Counted from the first letter of the stretch, positions 1 to 8,897 are shown. The stretch is DNA of 38,196 nt from Kiritimatiellia bacterium (GCA_017544725.1 JAFYDR010000293.1:1-38196), one strand, 5' to 3'. The notes: generated by a model from the letters alone, not told the origin. Program-made: numbers and translations.

Positions 1-437
1 AGCGGACGCGACGGAGCGCGTCCCTCCCATTCGATTGCATTCGACAGCTACCGATGACACGCGACAAACGACACGCGACACGCAGCTACTGCCTACTCCC
101 TATTGCCTTCTTTTCATTCGTCATTCTTCATTTTTCTCTCTTCATTTTTCATTGCCGCCTCTGGTGGCTTACTTAGCCTCTCAGCTGGCGGCATCAGCCG
201 CCCCGCTTAACACGCTAATCCCGCAGGGCGGCTTCGCCCTTTCAATAGATCGTGTCGCCGATTTCAAGCCGCGCAGCGGCGATTTAACCTTTTAACCATT
301 TCATTCGTCACGTAGGGGCGAAGCCCCGCTTCGAGGCTTCGAGCCCTTCCCCAAAACCGTTCTTGCGACTGGTTTGAAAATATGGCACAATACGCCACTA
401 CCTTTTCACAAGGGTAGTAAACAAAGGAATCGAGATC
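1..437. repeat. Intergenic repeat mosaic, left edge
   Basis: I see no gene here; the short open frames are repeat-derived. A repeat block (29-84) contains CAGCTACCGATGACACGCG and recurs near 2319-2376 and 20654-20713. It is followed by a pyrimidine-rich TTCATTCTTCATTTTTC tract (about 95-165). Perfect hairpins lie at 187-202 (GGCGGC-ATCA-GCCGCC), 225-240 (AGGGCG-GCTT-CGCCCT), 268-280 (GCCGC-GCA-GCGGC) and 315-327 (GGGGC-GAA-GCCCC). The last 75 bases carry the promoter of the next gene. Confidence 0.75.
363..391 (+). promoter_or_regulatory. Promoter of the M14/NanQ fusion gene
   Basis: TTGCGA (363-368), a 17-base spacer ending in TGG, and CACAAT (386-391) form a sigma-70 type promoter with an extended -10. 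The predicted start is near 398, giving a leader of about 40 bases with an AAAGGA ribosome-binding site before the ATG at 438. Confidence 0.6.
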
Positions 438-2183
438 ATGAAGCAAGCAAGTGTTGTTCTTTCTGCGGTACTGGCGTTCGCGACAGTCGTGACGGTTCAG
501 TCCGCTTTTGGCAAAATCGAAATCAGCTCTGACTACCCCGGCGGAAATGTGAAGGTCATGAGGATCGACGAGGTGGCAGGTATCGTGAAGGTCGCTCCAG
601 ACTTGCGCGACACGAATGGACTATGGTTCCACTTCGACTTCACGGTTCGCGGAGCGGCTGGACAAAAGTTGCATTTCCAGTTCCCGAACAGCAAAGCCGC
701 GTACCTCGCCACACTCGGTCCGGCGATCAGCAGCGACGGCGGTGTGACATGGCGTTGGCTTCGCTCGGATGGTACGCGCCATGAACCGCAGAACGCCTTT
801 GACTACACGTTCGGCAAGGACGAGAACGAAACGCGCTTCGCCGTCTCGATTCCGTATGTCCAGAAAAACTGGGACACAGCCGCAACCCGCTGGCGCGGAA
901 AGGAGGGCGTGAAGTTCGATGTCCTCTGCAAGTCGCAGAGTGGAACGAGGGATACCGAGCTTCTGCGCATCCCCTGCAGGAAGGGAAACGCGAAGTGGAT
1001 ATTTGCGTTCACCGCCCGCCACCACGCCTGCGAGACGACTGCGAACGCCGTCATGGAGGGTGTGATCGACGAGATACTCTCCGGTTCGAAAGAGGGCGAA
1101 TGGATTCGCGACAACGCCGACTGCGTGTTCGTGCCGTTCATGGACAAGGACGGCGTGGAGTGCGGCGACCAAGGGAAGAACCGCAGACCGCATGACCACA
1201 ACCGTGACTACGTCGCCGAAATCTACACGTCGGTGCGGGCGTTCAAGAACCTACTGACGAAAGAGTCGAGTGGAAAGCAGATCGTGTTTTTCGACCTACA
1301 TAGCCCGTACATCAGGAGCAGGGGGAAGGCAAATTCCAACGATAGCGCATTCACGTTTGCCACTCCCGACCCAGTGCGTGGTCGCCGCATAGAGACGTTC
1401 CGTCGCCTGTGGGCAGAGGAGCAGAAGGGAAAGTCGCTCGTGTATGACGGCAAATACGACGAGGGCGGATCTAAAGGGCAGAACGCACGACTCAACAAGG
1501 CGCGCAAGTCCGGTCTCCAGAACTCGCGCGGTTGGGTGGACGGGTTGCCGAACTGCTGGCTCTCAGTCTGCGGCGAGTTCGGCTATTCCCTCTGCGGGGG
1601 CGTCTTTTCGCAAGACGGAGGCCGCGAGCTTGGGCATGGTCTCCTGAAGTCCGCAGTCCGTACAATCAAGGAGTCGAATTCGGCGTCAGGTGGAGTTGCC
1701 ACCGCAACGGAGGCTACCCGTCCGTCCATCGTGTTCGCATCCATTGCGGAGGCGGACAAGTATATCGGGATGCACCCGCGTTTCGCACAAGCGTTTGCCA
1801 CTATGCGTCGTACAGACCTCGCAGAACTGAAGCCCGGCACGCGGATCGAGATCGACGGTACAAACTGCTGGGCGTTCGTTCAGGAGAGTAACCTGAAGCC
1901 CGTCTCCGAGCAGAACACTTACGAGGCGCACGGCGCATTCATCGATATCCAAGTGCCGATCTCCGGTCCCGAGACCTACGGAACGATGAAGACACCCGAT
2001 GACGCTCGGGCAAAATTCGACGTCGCGAAAGACATCGTACTTTTCCCGGCAAAGGGAGAGACCCGAACGCTTCGTCCCGGCGAGTTCGCGATTTTCTTCC
2101 CGCCCTACGGTGCACACGCGCCAGGATTGTCGGACAACGGACCGCGTCGCATTCGCAAGCTCGTCATCAAAGTCCGTGACTGA
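438..2183 (+). CDS. Secreted M14 metallocarboxypeptidase fused to a YhcH/NanQ domain
   Basis: 581 residues. Residues 1-25 form a signal peptide ending near QSAFG. Residues 26-180 resemble the beta-sandwich N-domain of cytosolic-carboxypeptidase-like M14 enzymes. The zinc peptidase domain (about 185-415) shows the HxxE pair H196/E199 in RHHACET, a third zinc ligand H288 in FFDLHSP, and a candidate catalytic glutamate E380 in CGEFGYS. After a linker, residues 428-581 match the YhcH/YjgK/YiaL family, including EAHGAFIDIQVP and HAPG. The E. coli member NanQ is an N-acetylneuraminate anomerase. M14 enzymes remove C-terminal or side-chain-linked amino acids. The fusion could process sialylated glycopeptides, an inference helped by the sialidase-like gene downstream. 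The start is set by AAAGGA upstream. Both domains look intact; the true substrate is unknown. Confidence 0.82.
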   Translation: MKQASVVLSAVLAFATVVTVQSAFGKIEISSDYPGGNVKVMRIDEVAGIVKVAPDLRDTNGLWFHFDFTVRGAAGQKLHFQFPNSKAAYLATLGPAISSDGGVTWRWLRSDGTRHEPQNAFDYTFGKDENETRFAVSIPYVQKNWDTAATRWRGKEGVKFDVLCKSQSGTRDTELLRIPCRKGNAKWIFAFTARHHACETTANAVMEGVIDEILSGSKEGEWIRDNADCVFVPFMDKDGVECGDQGKNRRPHDHNRDYVAEIYTSVRAFKNLLTKESSGKQIVFFDLHSPYIRSRGKANSNDSAFTFATPDPVRGRRIETFRRLWAEEQKGKSLVYDGKYDEGGSKGQNARLNKARKSGLQNSRGWVDGLPNCWLSVCGEFGYSLCGGVFSQDGGRELGHGLLKSAVRTIKESNSASGGVATATEATRPSIVFASIAEADKYIGMHPRFAQAFATMRRTDLAELKPGTRIEIDGTNCWAFVQESNLKPVSEQNTYEAHGAFIDIQVPISGPETYGTMKTPDDARAKFDVAKDIVLFPAKGETRTLRPGEFAIFFPPYGAHAPGLSDNGPRRIRKLVIKVRD

Positions 2184-2537
2184 ACCGGGATATAAGCGTG
2201 TTAAGCGGGGCGGCTTTGCCGCCAATGAAGTGCCGCGTCGGCAATGACGAATGAAGAATGACAAGTGACGAGAGAATAGGGAGGGATGCAATCGGACGCG
2301 CAGGAGTGCGTCACTCCGTTCGATTACAATCGATAGTTACCGATGACACGCGACAAACGACATGCGACATGCCGCCTTCATTCTTCATTTTTATCTTTTC
2401 ATTGCCGCCATCGGCGGCTTGCCTCTCAGCTTTTCAGCTTCTCAGCTGGCGGCGTCAGCCGCCATTCTTTTTTATGACCTTTTTTCATCGCAAAATTATG
2501 TTATACTGAACCATCACTTTTAACAAAGGGAGAATGT
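2184..2537. repeat. Intergenic repeat mosaic with promoter at its right end
   Basis: No gene is seen. The first hairpin, 2209-2223 (GGCGGC-TTT-GCCGCC), sits 25 bases after the preceding stop and may end or protect that transcript. An AATGACGAATGAAGAATGAC tract follows, then the ATCGATAGTTACCGATGACACG block (2319-2376), then hairpins at 2404-2418 (GCCGCC-ATC-GGCGGC) and 2448-2463 (GGCGGC-GTCA-GCCGCC). The sialidase-like gene promoter begins just after the last hairpin. Confidence 0.75.
2499..2507 (+). promoter_or_regulatory. Extended -10 promoter of the sialidase-like gene
   Basis: TGT followed by TATACT (2502-2507) is a good extended -10. No convincing -35 is present 16-18 bases upstream, where the DNA is T-rich. 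The start would be near 2514, leaving a 24-base leader with AAAGGGAG. Confidence 0.55.
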
Positions 2538-3653
2538 ATGCGTAACTTGCTTTTGACTGTCGTGCTTGTTGCGGCCGGATTTGCCCACGCCGATCCAGCC
2601 GTCGGTGTTCACATCGGATTGGAGCTGCCGCCCGGACCGAACAACCCTCGTAACAGCGAGGGCGCATTTCTGCCGCTCAAGGACGGTCGCATTCTCTTCG
2701 CCTATTCTCGTTACTACGGGACCTCCAAGTCCGACCATGCGACGGCGGACATCGCCGCGCGATACTCTTCCGACAAGGGGAAGACTTGGACAACAAACGA
2801 CGAGATCATCGTCAAGAACGAGGGCGGCATGAATGTGATGAGCGTGAGCCTCCTGCGGCTCCAGACCGGTGAAATCGCACTCTTCTACCTACGTAAGAAC
2901 AGTACTGTTGACTGTCGTCCCGTCTTGCGTCTCTCTTCCGACGAAGGTAAGACATGGGGCGACCCGACGATTTGCATCACAGACGAGGTAGCCTATTTCG
3001 TGCTCAACAACGACCGTGTGATCCAGCTGAAGGATGGGCGACTTCTTTTCGCCGTCTCGAATCACAGTTCGCCTACCGAGAAAGGGTTCACACCGGGTAC
3101 TGTGCTCACTTACACCTCAGACGACAACGGTAAGACATGGCAACGCGGCAAGTCCGCATTGGAAATCCGTGCGCCGAACGGTCATCGATATGTCGCACAT
3201 GAGCCGGGCGTAATCCAGCTGAAGGATGGCAACATTCTTCTCTGGATTCGCACGAACGCCGGTTGTCAGTTCATGAGCCACTCGAACGATCGGGGCGAAA
3301 CCTGGTCTCCGCCGCAACCTACATGGTTACGCGCGCCGACCTCCCCCGCCAGTATCAAGCGCCTTCCCACCACGGGTGACCTGCTCGCGGTGTGGAACGA
3401 CACGGAGTCGCGTACGGTGCTGAAGAAACCTGTCAGCGGTGAACGTCGTACTCCGCTTGCTGCCGCGATTTCGCGTGACGAAGGTGTCACATGGAGTCAC
3501 GTGAAGTTGCTCGAGAACGATCCAGACGGCTGGTTCTGCTACATCGCCGTCGAACCACTCGACGACGGCACGGTGTTACTTGGCTACTGCGCTTATAAGG
3601 GGTTGGCTCACACGCGCCTCGTCAAGGTACCGGTGGAGTGGTTCTATCAGTAG
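2538..3653 (+). CDS. Secreted sialidase-family (BNR/Asp-box) protein
   Basis: 371 residues with the signal peptide MRNLLLTVVLVAAGFAHA. It is a six-bladed-propeller type protein with at least five Asp boxes (S-x-D-x-G-x-T-W): SSDKGKTW, SSDEGKTW, TSDDNGKTW, SNDRGETW and SRDEGVTW. The N-terminal PRNSEGAFLPLKDGRILFAY is typical of the BNR_2/exo-sialidase group common in PVC bacteria. Members hydrolyse terminal sialic acids or act on other glycans, so sialidase activity is likely but not proven; I could not assign the arginine triad with certainty. The gene has its own promoter and a strong AAAGGGAG site 5 bases before the ATG. Proximity to a NanQ-like domain suggests a shared role in sialic acid use. 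Confidence 0.82.
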   Translation: MRNLLLTVVLVAAGFAHADPAVGVHIGLELPPGPNNPRNSEGAFLPLKDGRILFAYSRYYGTSKSDHATADIAARYSSDKGKTWTTNDEIIVKNEGGMNVMSVSLLRLQTGEIALFYLRKNSTVDCRPVLRLSSDEGKTWGDPTICITDEVAYFVLNNDRVIQLKDGRLLFAVSNHSSPTEKGFTPGTVLTYTSDDNGKTWQRGKSALEIRAPNGHRYVAHEPGVIQLKDGNILLWIRTNAGCQFMSHSNDRGETWSPPQPTWLRAPTSPASIKRLPTTGDLLAVWNDTESRTVLKKPVSGERRTPLAAAISRDEGVTWSHVKLLENDPDGWFCYIAVEPLDDGTVLLGYCAYKGLAHTRLVKVPVEWFYQ

Positions 3654-3670
3654 CTTCTGGTTTTCAGGGA

Positions 3671-3690
3671 TGCGGGCAAGAATGCCCGCA
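3671..3690. other. Perfect hairpin between convergent genes
   Basis: TGCGGGCA-AGAA-TGCCCGCA is an 8-base-pair stem with a 4-base loop, 18 bases after the sialidase-like gene stop and facing the end of the SDR gene. There is no T-run after either arm, so it is not a classical intrinsic terminator. It may be a bidirectional 3' end structure. Confidence 0.5.
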
Positions 3691-3768
3691 CGCTGAACAG
3701 GTACTGCCGTGCCCATTCCTCGCTCCGAAGCTGGTGCGAAGTATCTCGTCGAGAGCGTAGCCACAGAT

Positions 3769-4572
3769 CTAGAAGTCCACGTCTTCCGGCATGTGTTGGG
3801 CACTGCATCCGGCATCGACCACCAAACGTTCGCCACCGATATTGCGTGCGGCGTCCGAAGCGAGGAATGCCACCGCTTCGGCAATGTCGGAACCCATTGC
3901 CTCTTTACGCAACGGGCAGTTCAGGCGACGGCGCGCCTTAATCTTTTCGTCCAGTACATCCCAACGTTCGGTGTAGATATAACCGGGAGCGACCTCGTTG
4001 ACGCGGATACCGAGCGGACCGAGATCGAGCGCAAGCGAGCGAACCATCGCATCGATTCCGCCCTTGGAGGTGACATACGCGGTGCGGTTGCGGATCGCAC
4101 GCATGGAGACGTTCGAGCCGAGGAAGACAATCACGCCCTTTTGACCTGTCGCGGGATTTACCTCCTGTTTCAGGAAGAAACGGTTGCACGCCTGCTGCGT
4201 CACCTGGAAACCGCCGATCACATTGGTCTGCAGGACTTCCAGCAGTCGATCAGGACTCATCTCCAATGGAGTACCGTGACCAATCCCTTGGTTCGCAGCG
4301 TTGTTAACGAGGATGTCCAAGCGCCCCGCATCACGCTCGATCTGGTCGAACAGCGCATTCACTTGAGCGATGTCTGCGATGTTGCAGGGGATGGCGGTAA
4401 AACCGTCGTGTCCCCGAGCGCGCAGAATCGATTCTCCCTTCTCGGTGGAGGCTGGGGTGGAACCGCACAGGAAGACCTTCGCGCCTTCCCGGATAAACAG
4501 GTCCGAAATCTCGATGCCCGTGTTCCGATTCCCGCCAGTGACCAATACGACTTTTCCTTCAAAACGTTTCAT
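3769..4572 (-). CDS. Short-chain dehydrogenase/reductase (SDR)
   Basis: 267 residues, usual length for a classical SDR. The nucleotide-binding motif TGGNRNTGIEI lies near residues 12-22, a variant of TGxxxGxG. LVNNAANQG matches the NNAG motif, FLGSNVS carries the likely catalytic serine, and YVTSK gives Y166/K170. These enzymes oxidise or reduce alcohols and ketones with NAD(P)H. AAAGGAG lies 6 bases before the ATG. It is the last gene of the probable operon after the double glycoside hydrolase (79 bases between genes). A sugar or sugar-acid substrate is plausible from the context; the exact one cannot be read. The protein has no signal peptide, so it acts in the cytoplasm. Confidence 0.85.
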   Translation of the reverse strand: MKRFEGKVVLVTGGNRNTGIEISDLFIREGAKVFLCGSTPASTEKGESILRARGHDGFTAIPCNIADIAQVNALFDQIERDAGRLDILVNNAANQGIGHGTPLEMSPDRLLEVLQTNVIGGFQVTQQACNRFFLKQEVNPATGQKGVIVFLGSNVSMRAIRNRTAYVTSKGGIDAMVRSLALDLGPLGIRVNEVAPGYIYTERWDVLDEKIKARRRLNCPLRKEAMGSDIAEAVAFLASDAARNIGGERLVVDAGCSAQHMPEDVDF

Positions 4573-4596
4573 CTTTTCTCCTTTCAGGGTTCTGCG

Positions 4597-4618
4597 TGGG
4601 TGGGCGTCTGCGCACCCA
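4597..4618. other. Hairpin in the gap between glycoside hydrolase and SDR genes
   Basis: TGGGTG and CACCCA form a 6-base-pair stem around a 10-base loop. It lies between two genes of one probable operon. It could modulate the mRNA level of the SDR gene, but no T-run follows. Confidence 0.4.
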
Positions 4619-4651
4619 TTCCGTGATGACTACAACTTTTCGTGTGCCGCG

Positions 4652-7600
4652 TTACTGGGCGGCGGTACGCGTGCGGTAGAGATCGTAGCCGACTTCACGC
4701 ACGGCCTTGATCGTTTCCGGGTAAGGCTTATCGCAAATGTCCGTCCAGCCGACCTGCAGGTATTCGCCGTCGAAGCGTCCGGAGGTGGCCTGATCCGCAA
4801 ACTGATGCCAGTGTACACCGACGATCTGCGGGTTGGCGAGCGCGGAACGCACATACGCCTTTAGCTTCTCGGCTCGATCATTCTGGTTTTCCGCAACACG
4901 TACGCCCGTACCGAATGGACCGCGATCCGTCGCACCGAAGTGGAATTCGCCAACCATCACTGGCGCGTCCAGATTGTTCGGCAGACGCCACTCCTTGATG
5001 GTGTCCGCATAGATGTTATAGCTGACGACATCGCAGTACTTGGCGCATGCGCCAATCACCCACGGACGCGCTTTCGAGCCAACGAAGCGACAACCGAGGT
5101 AGAGCAACTGTTGGTCAAACGCCTTGACGGTTTCGCGTGTCCGCTTGAAATACTCCTCCGCAACGCGAAGGGTGAAGGCGACCAAATCGGCGCGGGAACC
5201 GCCACCCGGAAGCTGGATGGTGTGGAGCAGATCGTCCCAATCGACGTAGGTCGTTTTCCACGTCTCGTTGAGCTTGGCGACCTCGCCGTACTTCTCGCGG
5301 AGGAATGCGGCAAAGGCCACTTTGGCCGGCTGGTCCGCAGGGGACTGGAGCGTCCACTCGGCGAGTTGCGTCGGACTGGCCCCCCAGTTGATTTCGTTAT
5401 CGACAAAGAAACCGATGCACCAAGGGTCGTGCGCCTCACGTCCGTGCGCCTGCAATGCTTCGGTGACGCCCTTGGCGAAGGAGTCGTCCCACGGGTCGCG
5501 GAACTTCCACCACATTCCAGTGGAGGCGGCAATTGGACGCGACAGGCATTCGACGCGCTCGGCGTAGGGCGTACGATCCATCAGGCAAATCTTCACGTCG
5601 GAGGAGTTGGCGATGGTATTCGCGCCCCAGCTACGGAGACGGCGGTGTGCGGTGTCGGCAAACTTCTGGTAGTAGTCCTCACCGTACTTGCGGAAAAGGT
5701 TGGCGGAGGAGAAGTCGAAGATTCGCGTCTCGCCGCGTGCGAGATAGAACGGGTAGAGCAGATCATCGTGCGTAGTCCAGAACTTCGAGAAGGATGTCGC
5801 GTTCGTCGCATCAGGCGCGGGCGGCAGCTCGGCGAAGAAGCAGTCGCGATCCGGTAGTGTGCATCCGCGGCGAGGCTTGAAGGGATCGCCGTTCATGGGA
5901 GTCATCGCGGAGGACGGTGTGACACGCACGGGACCGAACGACCAGTAGAGGCGACCTTCTGGATCGACCAACCACCACTTGCCCTCCACCTTCTCGGTAC
6001 GGAAACGTCCGGTCGCTTTCAGTTGCGGTCCGGCAGTCCAACCGCCGTACTTGTTCCAGTCCTTCGGGCCGGGATTGGCCGCGAGATCCTTTTCCTCCTC
6101 GACGGCGGCGAGTTTCAGTTCTTCGTCGCTCTTGGTCTTGCCGGGCCAATCGCGATGCTTGAACTGACCGTACTTGTCGATGCAGGGGAGGAACTCCTCC
6201 GTCTTCATCTTCATCCAAGGCTGAGAACCTTCAGGCGGCAACGCCTTCATGTGGTTGCTCTGCCCCGGCTTGTAGAAGGTATCGACGATGGCGTAGGGCG
6301 AGAGCTTTTTCCAGTCGTACTGGAGAGGAACGCTCAACACATCGGCAATCATCACAGGCGAGTCCCACATCGGCAAGTCTTTCAAGACGGTTTGTCCGTT
6401 CTCGTAACGAATGTTCTTCTTGTCGATTTCAAAGACGCGGCCGGTGATCATCTCCACCCAGACAGGAGACGGCAGATGGTCATAAACTTTGATCGTCACG
6501 CGGTCGAAACCGAGCGTACTGGATGGACGCTGATCGGCAAACCAGTAGAAACGGATGTTCCTGCCGAAGCGGGAGAAGCGCGTCACCGTCAGCGAACGGT
6601 TGGAGGTGTCACGCGGATCGAACCGTTCCTCGATGGTGAATCCAGCCTTCGTGTCGAAGCCCGTCGGCAGCACCTCGTCGTCGAGGTAACTAAACACATG
6701 TTGCATGGCATAGTAGCTCGGGCGACGATAGACGAACTCCTTGAGCGTGTTGGAACGGATCAGTCCGAAACTCTGGAGCATGAAAGTGTACTGCAGGTCG
6801 ATCATGGTGAAGACGTTGCAGGGGATGGAACGGGCGGCGTCGCCGATTGTACGGCGCAAATCCCATTTCGCTTGCGCGTACTCCGACCACTCGATGTTGC
6901 TCAATGCGTGGGCGAACTCCAACTGCGTAGGGCAACCGACCTCGCCCTGCATGATGTTGAACGATCCGCTGTAGCTCTTGACCAACTTGCGCAGAGGTTC
7001 CGCCAAACTCGCATAGGAGTGGTCCGGATTAGCGGCGTACGGATGATAGATGAAGTAGGAGCCGAGGTCGAGCGCGTTCTCCTTCTTCAGGCGTTCCAGC
7101 AGGCACTTGTAGTCGTGTGGGAAGGAGATGGCTGTACAGAAGAGCTTGGCGTTCGGTTGAACGGCACGAATTGCCTTCGCCGTGCGGTAGAACATCTCGG
7201 CATATTCTTCCTTCTGGTTGAACGGCTCGTTCCAGATCTCCCACTCATCGACAACGTCCTTGTAACGTTCCACACAGGCAACGCAGTAGCGGATCCAAGC
7301 ATCGAATGCCTCTGGCTTTCCTGTCACCTGCTTCACGCGCATGCCCAGACGAAAATCACTGCCCCACACGGGATTGCCGTAGGAGAGGCAAATCCAGGGC
7401 TTCACGCCCATTGCCGCCATTTCGCGCACCTGTGGGTCGAGCCAAGTAAAATCGTACTTGCCCTTCTCCTGCTCGGTTTTCGCCCAGCCGGAGAAAAGAC
7501 GTCCGTGCTTCACGCCGAGCGGTCCCAACCACTCCTTGTAGGCATTCCAGTCGGCATAGTCACGGTCCATCGTCTCGCAACCGATCGACCACTTGGAGGA

Positions 7601-7855
7601 CTTGATGTCCTTGGCATCGCGCACGGAGAGGCGTCCGATCTCCTTCAGTCCGGGATCGAGCGCATTCAGTTTCTGCCAGGTCACGCATTTACGTTCGGGA
7701 CGTTTCGCAGGTTGTTTCTTGTGGTCACCCCAGGCGTCCCAGCTTTTAATCTTGGCCGCGTCTTTGAAAGCGACGGGTTGCTGGTCTTGCGCGAGGGAGA
7801 CGGTAGCTACAAACGCGAGTGCCGTAGGGAGGATGGAAAGAATCAGGTGTTTCAT
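4652..7855 (-). CDS. Secreted protein with two glycoside hydrolase domains (GH39-like plus agarase-like)
   Basis: 1067 residues with a signal peptide (about 1-22, ending in VSLAQ). The first TIM-barrel domain (about 60-430) has WEIWNEP with acid/base E210 and MQGEVGC with a candidate nucleophile E305, as in clan GH-A. A beta-rich segment (about 430-560) follows. The second domain starts near residue 590: WWLVDPEGRLYWSFG is typical of beta-agarase-like (GH50-type) proteins, with catalytic candidates E821 in FFVDNEINWG and E970 in VMVGEFHFG. Both catalytic pairs are intact, so two linkages of one polysaccharide could be cut by one protein. Family numbers are my reading of motifs and need a profile search. 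It lies 62 bases downstream of the phosphodiester glycosidase gene, probably in one operon. Confidence 0.8.
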   Translation of the reverse strand: MKHLILSILPTALAFVATVSLAQDQQPVAFKDAAKIKSWDAWGDHKKQPAKRPERKCVTWQKLNALDPGLKEIGRLSVRDAKDIKSSKWSIGCETMDRDYADWNAYKEWLGPLGVKHGRLFSGWAKTEQEKGKYDFTWLDPQVREMAAMGVKPWICLSYGNPVWGSDFRLGMRVKQVTGKPEAFDAWIRYCVACVERYKDVVDEWEIWNEPFNQKEEYAEMFYRTAKAIRAVQPNAKLFCTAISFPHDYKCLLERLKKENALDLGSYFIYHPYAANPDHSYASLAEPLRKLVKSYSGSFNIMQGEVGCPTQLEFAHALSNIEWSEYAQAKWDLRRTIGDAARSIPCNVFTMIDLQYTFMLQSFGLIRSNTLKEFVYRRPSYYAMQHVFSYLDDEVLPTGFDTKAGFTIEERFDPRDTSNRSLTVTRFSRFGRNIRFYWFADQRPSSTLGFDRVTIKVYDHLPSPVWVEMITGRVFEIDKKNIRYENGQTVLKDLPMWDSPVMIADVLSVPLQYDWKKLSPYAIVDTFYKPGQSNHMKALPPEGSQPWMKMKTEEFLPCIDKYGQFKHRDWPGKTKSDEELKLAAVEEEKDLAANPGPKDWNKYGGWTAGPQLKATGRFRTEKVEGKWWLVDPEGRLYWSFGPVRVTPSSAMTPMNGDPFKPRRGCTLPDRDCFFAELPPAPDATNATSFSKFWTTHDDLLYPFYLARGETRIFDFSSANLFRKYGEDYYQKFADTAHRRLRSWGANTIANSSDVKICLMDRTPYAERVECLSRPIAASTGMWWKFRDPWDDSFAKGVTEALQAHGREAHDPWCIGFFVDNEINWGASPTQLAEWTLQSPADQPAKVAFAAFLREKYGEVAKLNETWKTTYVDWDDLLHTIQLPGGGSRADLVAFTLRVAEEYFKRTRETVKAFDQQLLYLGCRFVGSKARPWVIGACAKYCDVVSYNIYADTIKEWRLPNNLDAPVMVGEFHFGATDRGPFGTGVRVAENQNDRAEKLKAYVRSALANPQIVGVHWHQFADQATSGRFDGEYLQVGWTDICDKPYPETIKAVREVGYDLYRTRTAAQ

Positions 7856-7888
7856 GGTTGTCTCTCTTTCGTCTGGTTTGGATACGAG

Positions 7889-7910
7889 GAACGCCGCAGA
7901 ACCGGCGTTC
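7889..7910. other. Perfect hairpin between phosphodiester glycosidase and double hydrolase genes
   Basis: GAACGCCG-CAGAAC-CGGCGTTC forms an 8-base-pair stem within the 62-base gap of the probable operon. There is no T-run. It could stabilise the upstream mRNA or partially stop transcription. Confidence 0.45.
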
Positions 7911-7917
7911 GTCTTCT

Positions 7918-8856
7918 CTATTGCTTAGCCTTTCGGTAAATCCCGATGTTGAGTGCGCAGGGACGTTGCATGTCAGATGCCTCCGTCGGTCGATTGCAAG
8001 TGACAGGCGTGCCGGACGCCTCGTCCCAGTACATCAGCGTGGTGGAGCCGCCGCCGTCCATGTTGATGGCATCCGTCGCTCCGAGGCGCAACATCATCTT
8101 CGCCAAGTCCCAGTAGTCCGCGCCGATGCTCCAGTTCTTCTGGCGTCCATCGACCGCCAGCACATAGAGCCAACGGCGGTCTGCGGAAAGTCCCAGCACC
8201 ATACGGGGATGGTAACTTCCCTGCTTCGGGTTCACAAGCGGCTTGCCGTCCTTCAGGATCAGATCGAAGCCCGCATGAGAGATCCAGACATCGCTCCGCC
8301 GTTCAGTCGGTACAGAGGGGAGAATGGAGGCCGTGCCGTTCTTCCAAATGACGAACACGGGCGACTGCCCCTTGTCGTGATTGTCGGTAATCATCTCACC
8401 GTTGGAAACGTTGTATCCGTGCGGATCGCCGTAGCGGAAGGTGAACGGTTTCCGCCAAGGTCCCCAAGGTGCGGTGTTGAACGCCACGATCATGTCCAGC
8501 CCATGTCCGCCCTTTCCGACCGGTTCGCGCGCATTCAGCAGGAAGTCACGTACTGTGACGCGCTGGGTGCGGATGGTACCGTTCGTGTAGTCCGGCATCG
8601 GCTTGCCCCACTCCGGGTCGCGTCCGTTCGCCGTGAACGCAAATGTGGGATTCGAAAGGTCGATACGCATGGCGTACCCCTTCATCTTGCGCGGCTGCTC
8701 ATAGACGAGACGGGTGTACCGAACGCCCTCCGTGATCTGCACGGCACGATCCCAGTTGACCGCAACGTCCGTTGCAGACTCCGCGGCAAACACCATGCGC
8801 GTTTCCGCTAGTAGAACTAGGCAGAACGCCAGCGCAAGGAAAAACGCTTTTTTCAT
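7918..8856 (-). CDS. Secreted phosphodiester glycosidase (NAGPA domain)
   Basis: 312 residues with a signal peptide (about 1-25, KKAFFLALAFCLVLL core). The C-terminal part carries NMDGGGSTTL, the signature of the NAGPA family, whose human founder uncovers GlcNAc-1-phospho-mannose and whose bacterial members cleave sugar phosphodiesters, for example in wall teichoic acid or extracellular polysaccharide. GLSADRRWLYVLAVDGR and the nearby WDLAKMMLRLGATDA also fit. The start is supported by AAAGGAG and by a clear promoter (8898-8926). It heads the probable operon with the double glycoside hydrolase and SDR genes, so it probably helps dismantle the same polymer. Substrate unknown. Confidence 0.85.
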   Translation of the reverse strand: MKKAFFLALAFCLVLLAETRMVFAAESATDVAVNWDRAVQITEGVRYTRLVYEQPRKMKGYAMRIDLSNPTFAFTANGRDPEWGKPMPDYTNGTIRTQRVTVRDFLLNAREPVGKGGHGLDMIVAFNTAPWGPWRKPFTFRYGDPHGYNVSNGEMITDNHDKGQSPVFVIWKNGTASILPSVPTERRSDVWISHAGFDLILKDGKPLVNPKQGSYHPRMVLGLSADRRWLYVLAVDGRQKNWSIGADYWDLAKMMLRLGATDAINMDGGGSTTLMYWDEASGTPVTCNRPTEASDMQRPCALNIGIYRKAKQ

Positions 8857-8897
8857 CCGATTCGCACTCCTTTGATTCCCATTCTGAAAACGCCTCC

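Noticed and set aside
35-295. 86-codon open frame at the left edge
   Set aside because: It is composed of dispersed repeat modules and pyrimidine tracts without family resemblance.
6023-7939. 638-codon open frame on the plus strand
   Set aside because: It is antisense to the double glycoside hydrolase, which has clear motifs, signal peptide and operon context; the product resembles no family and reflects codon bias.
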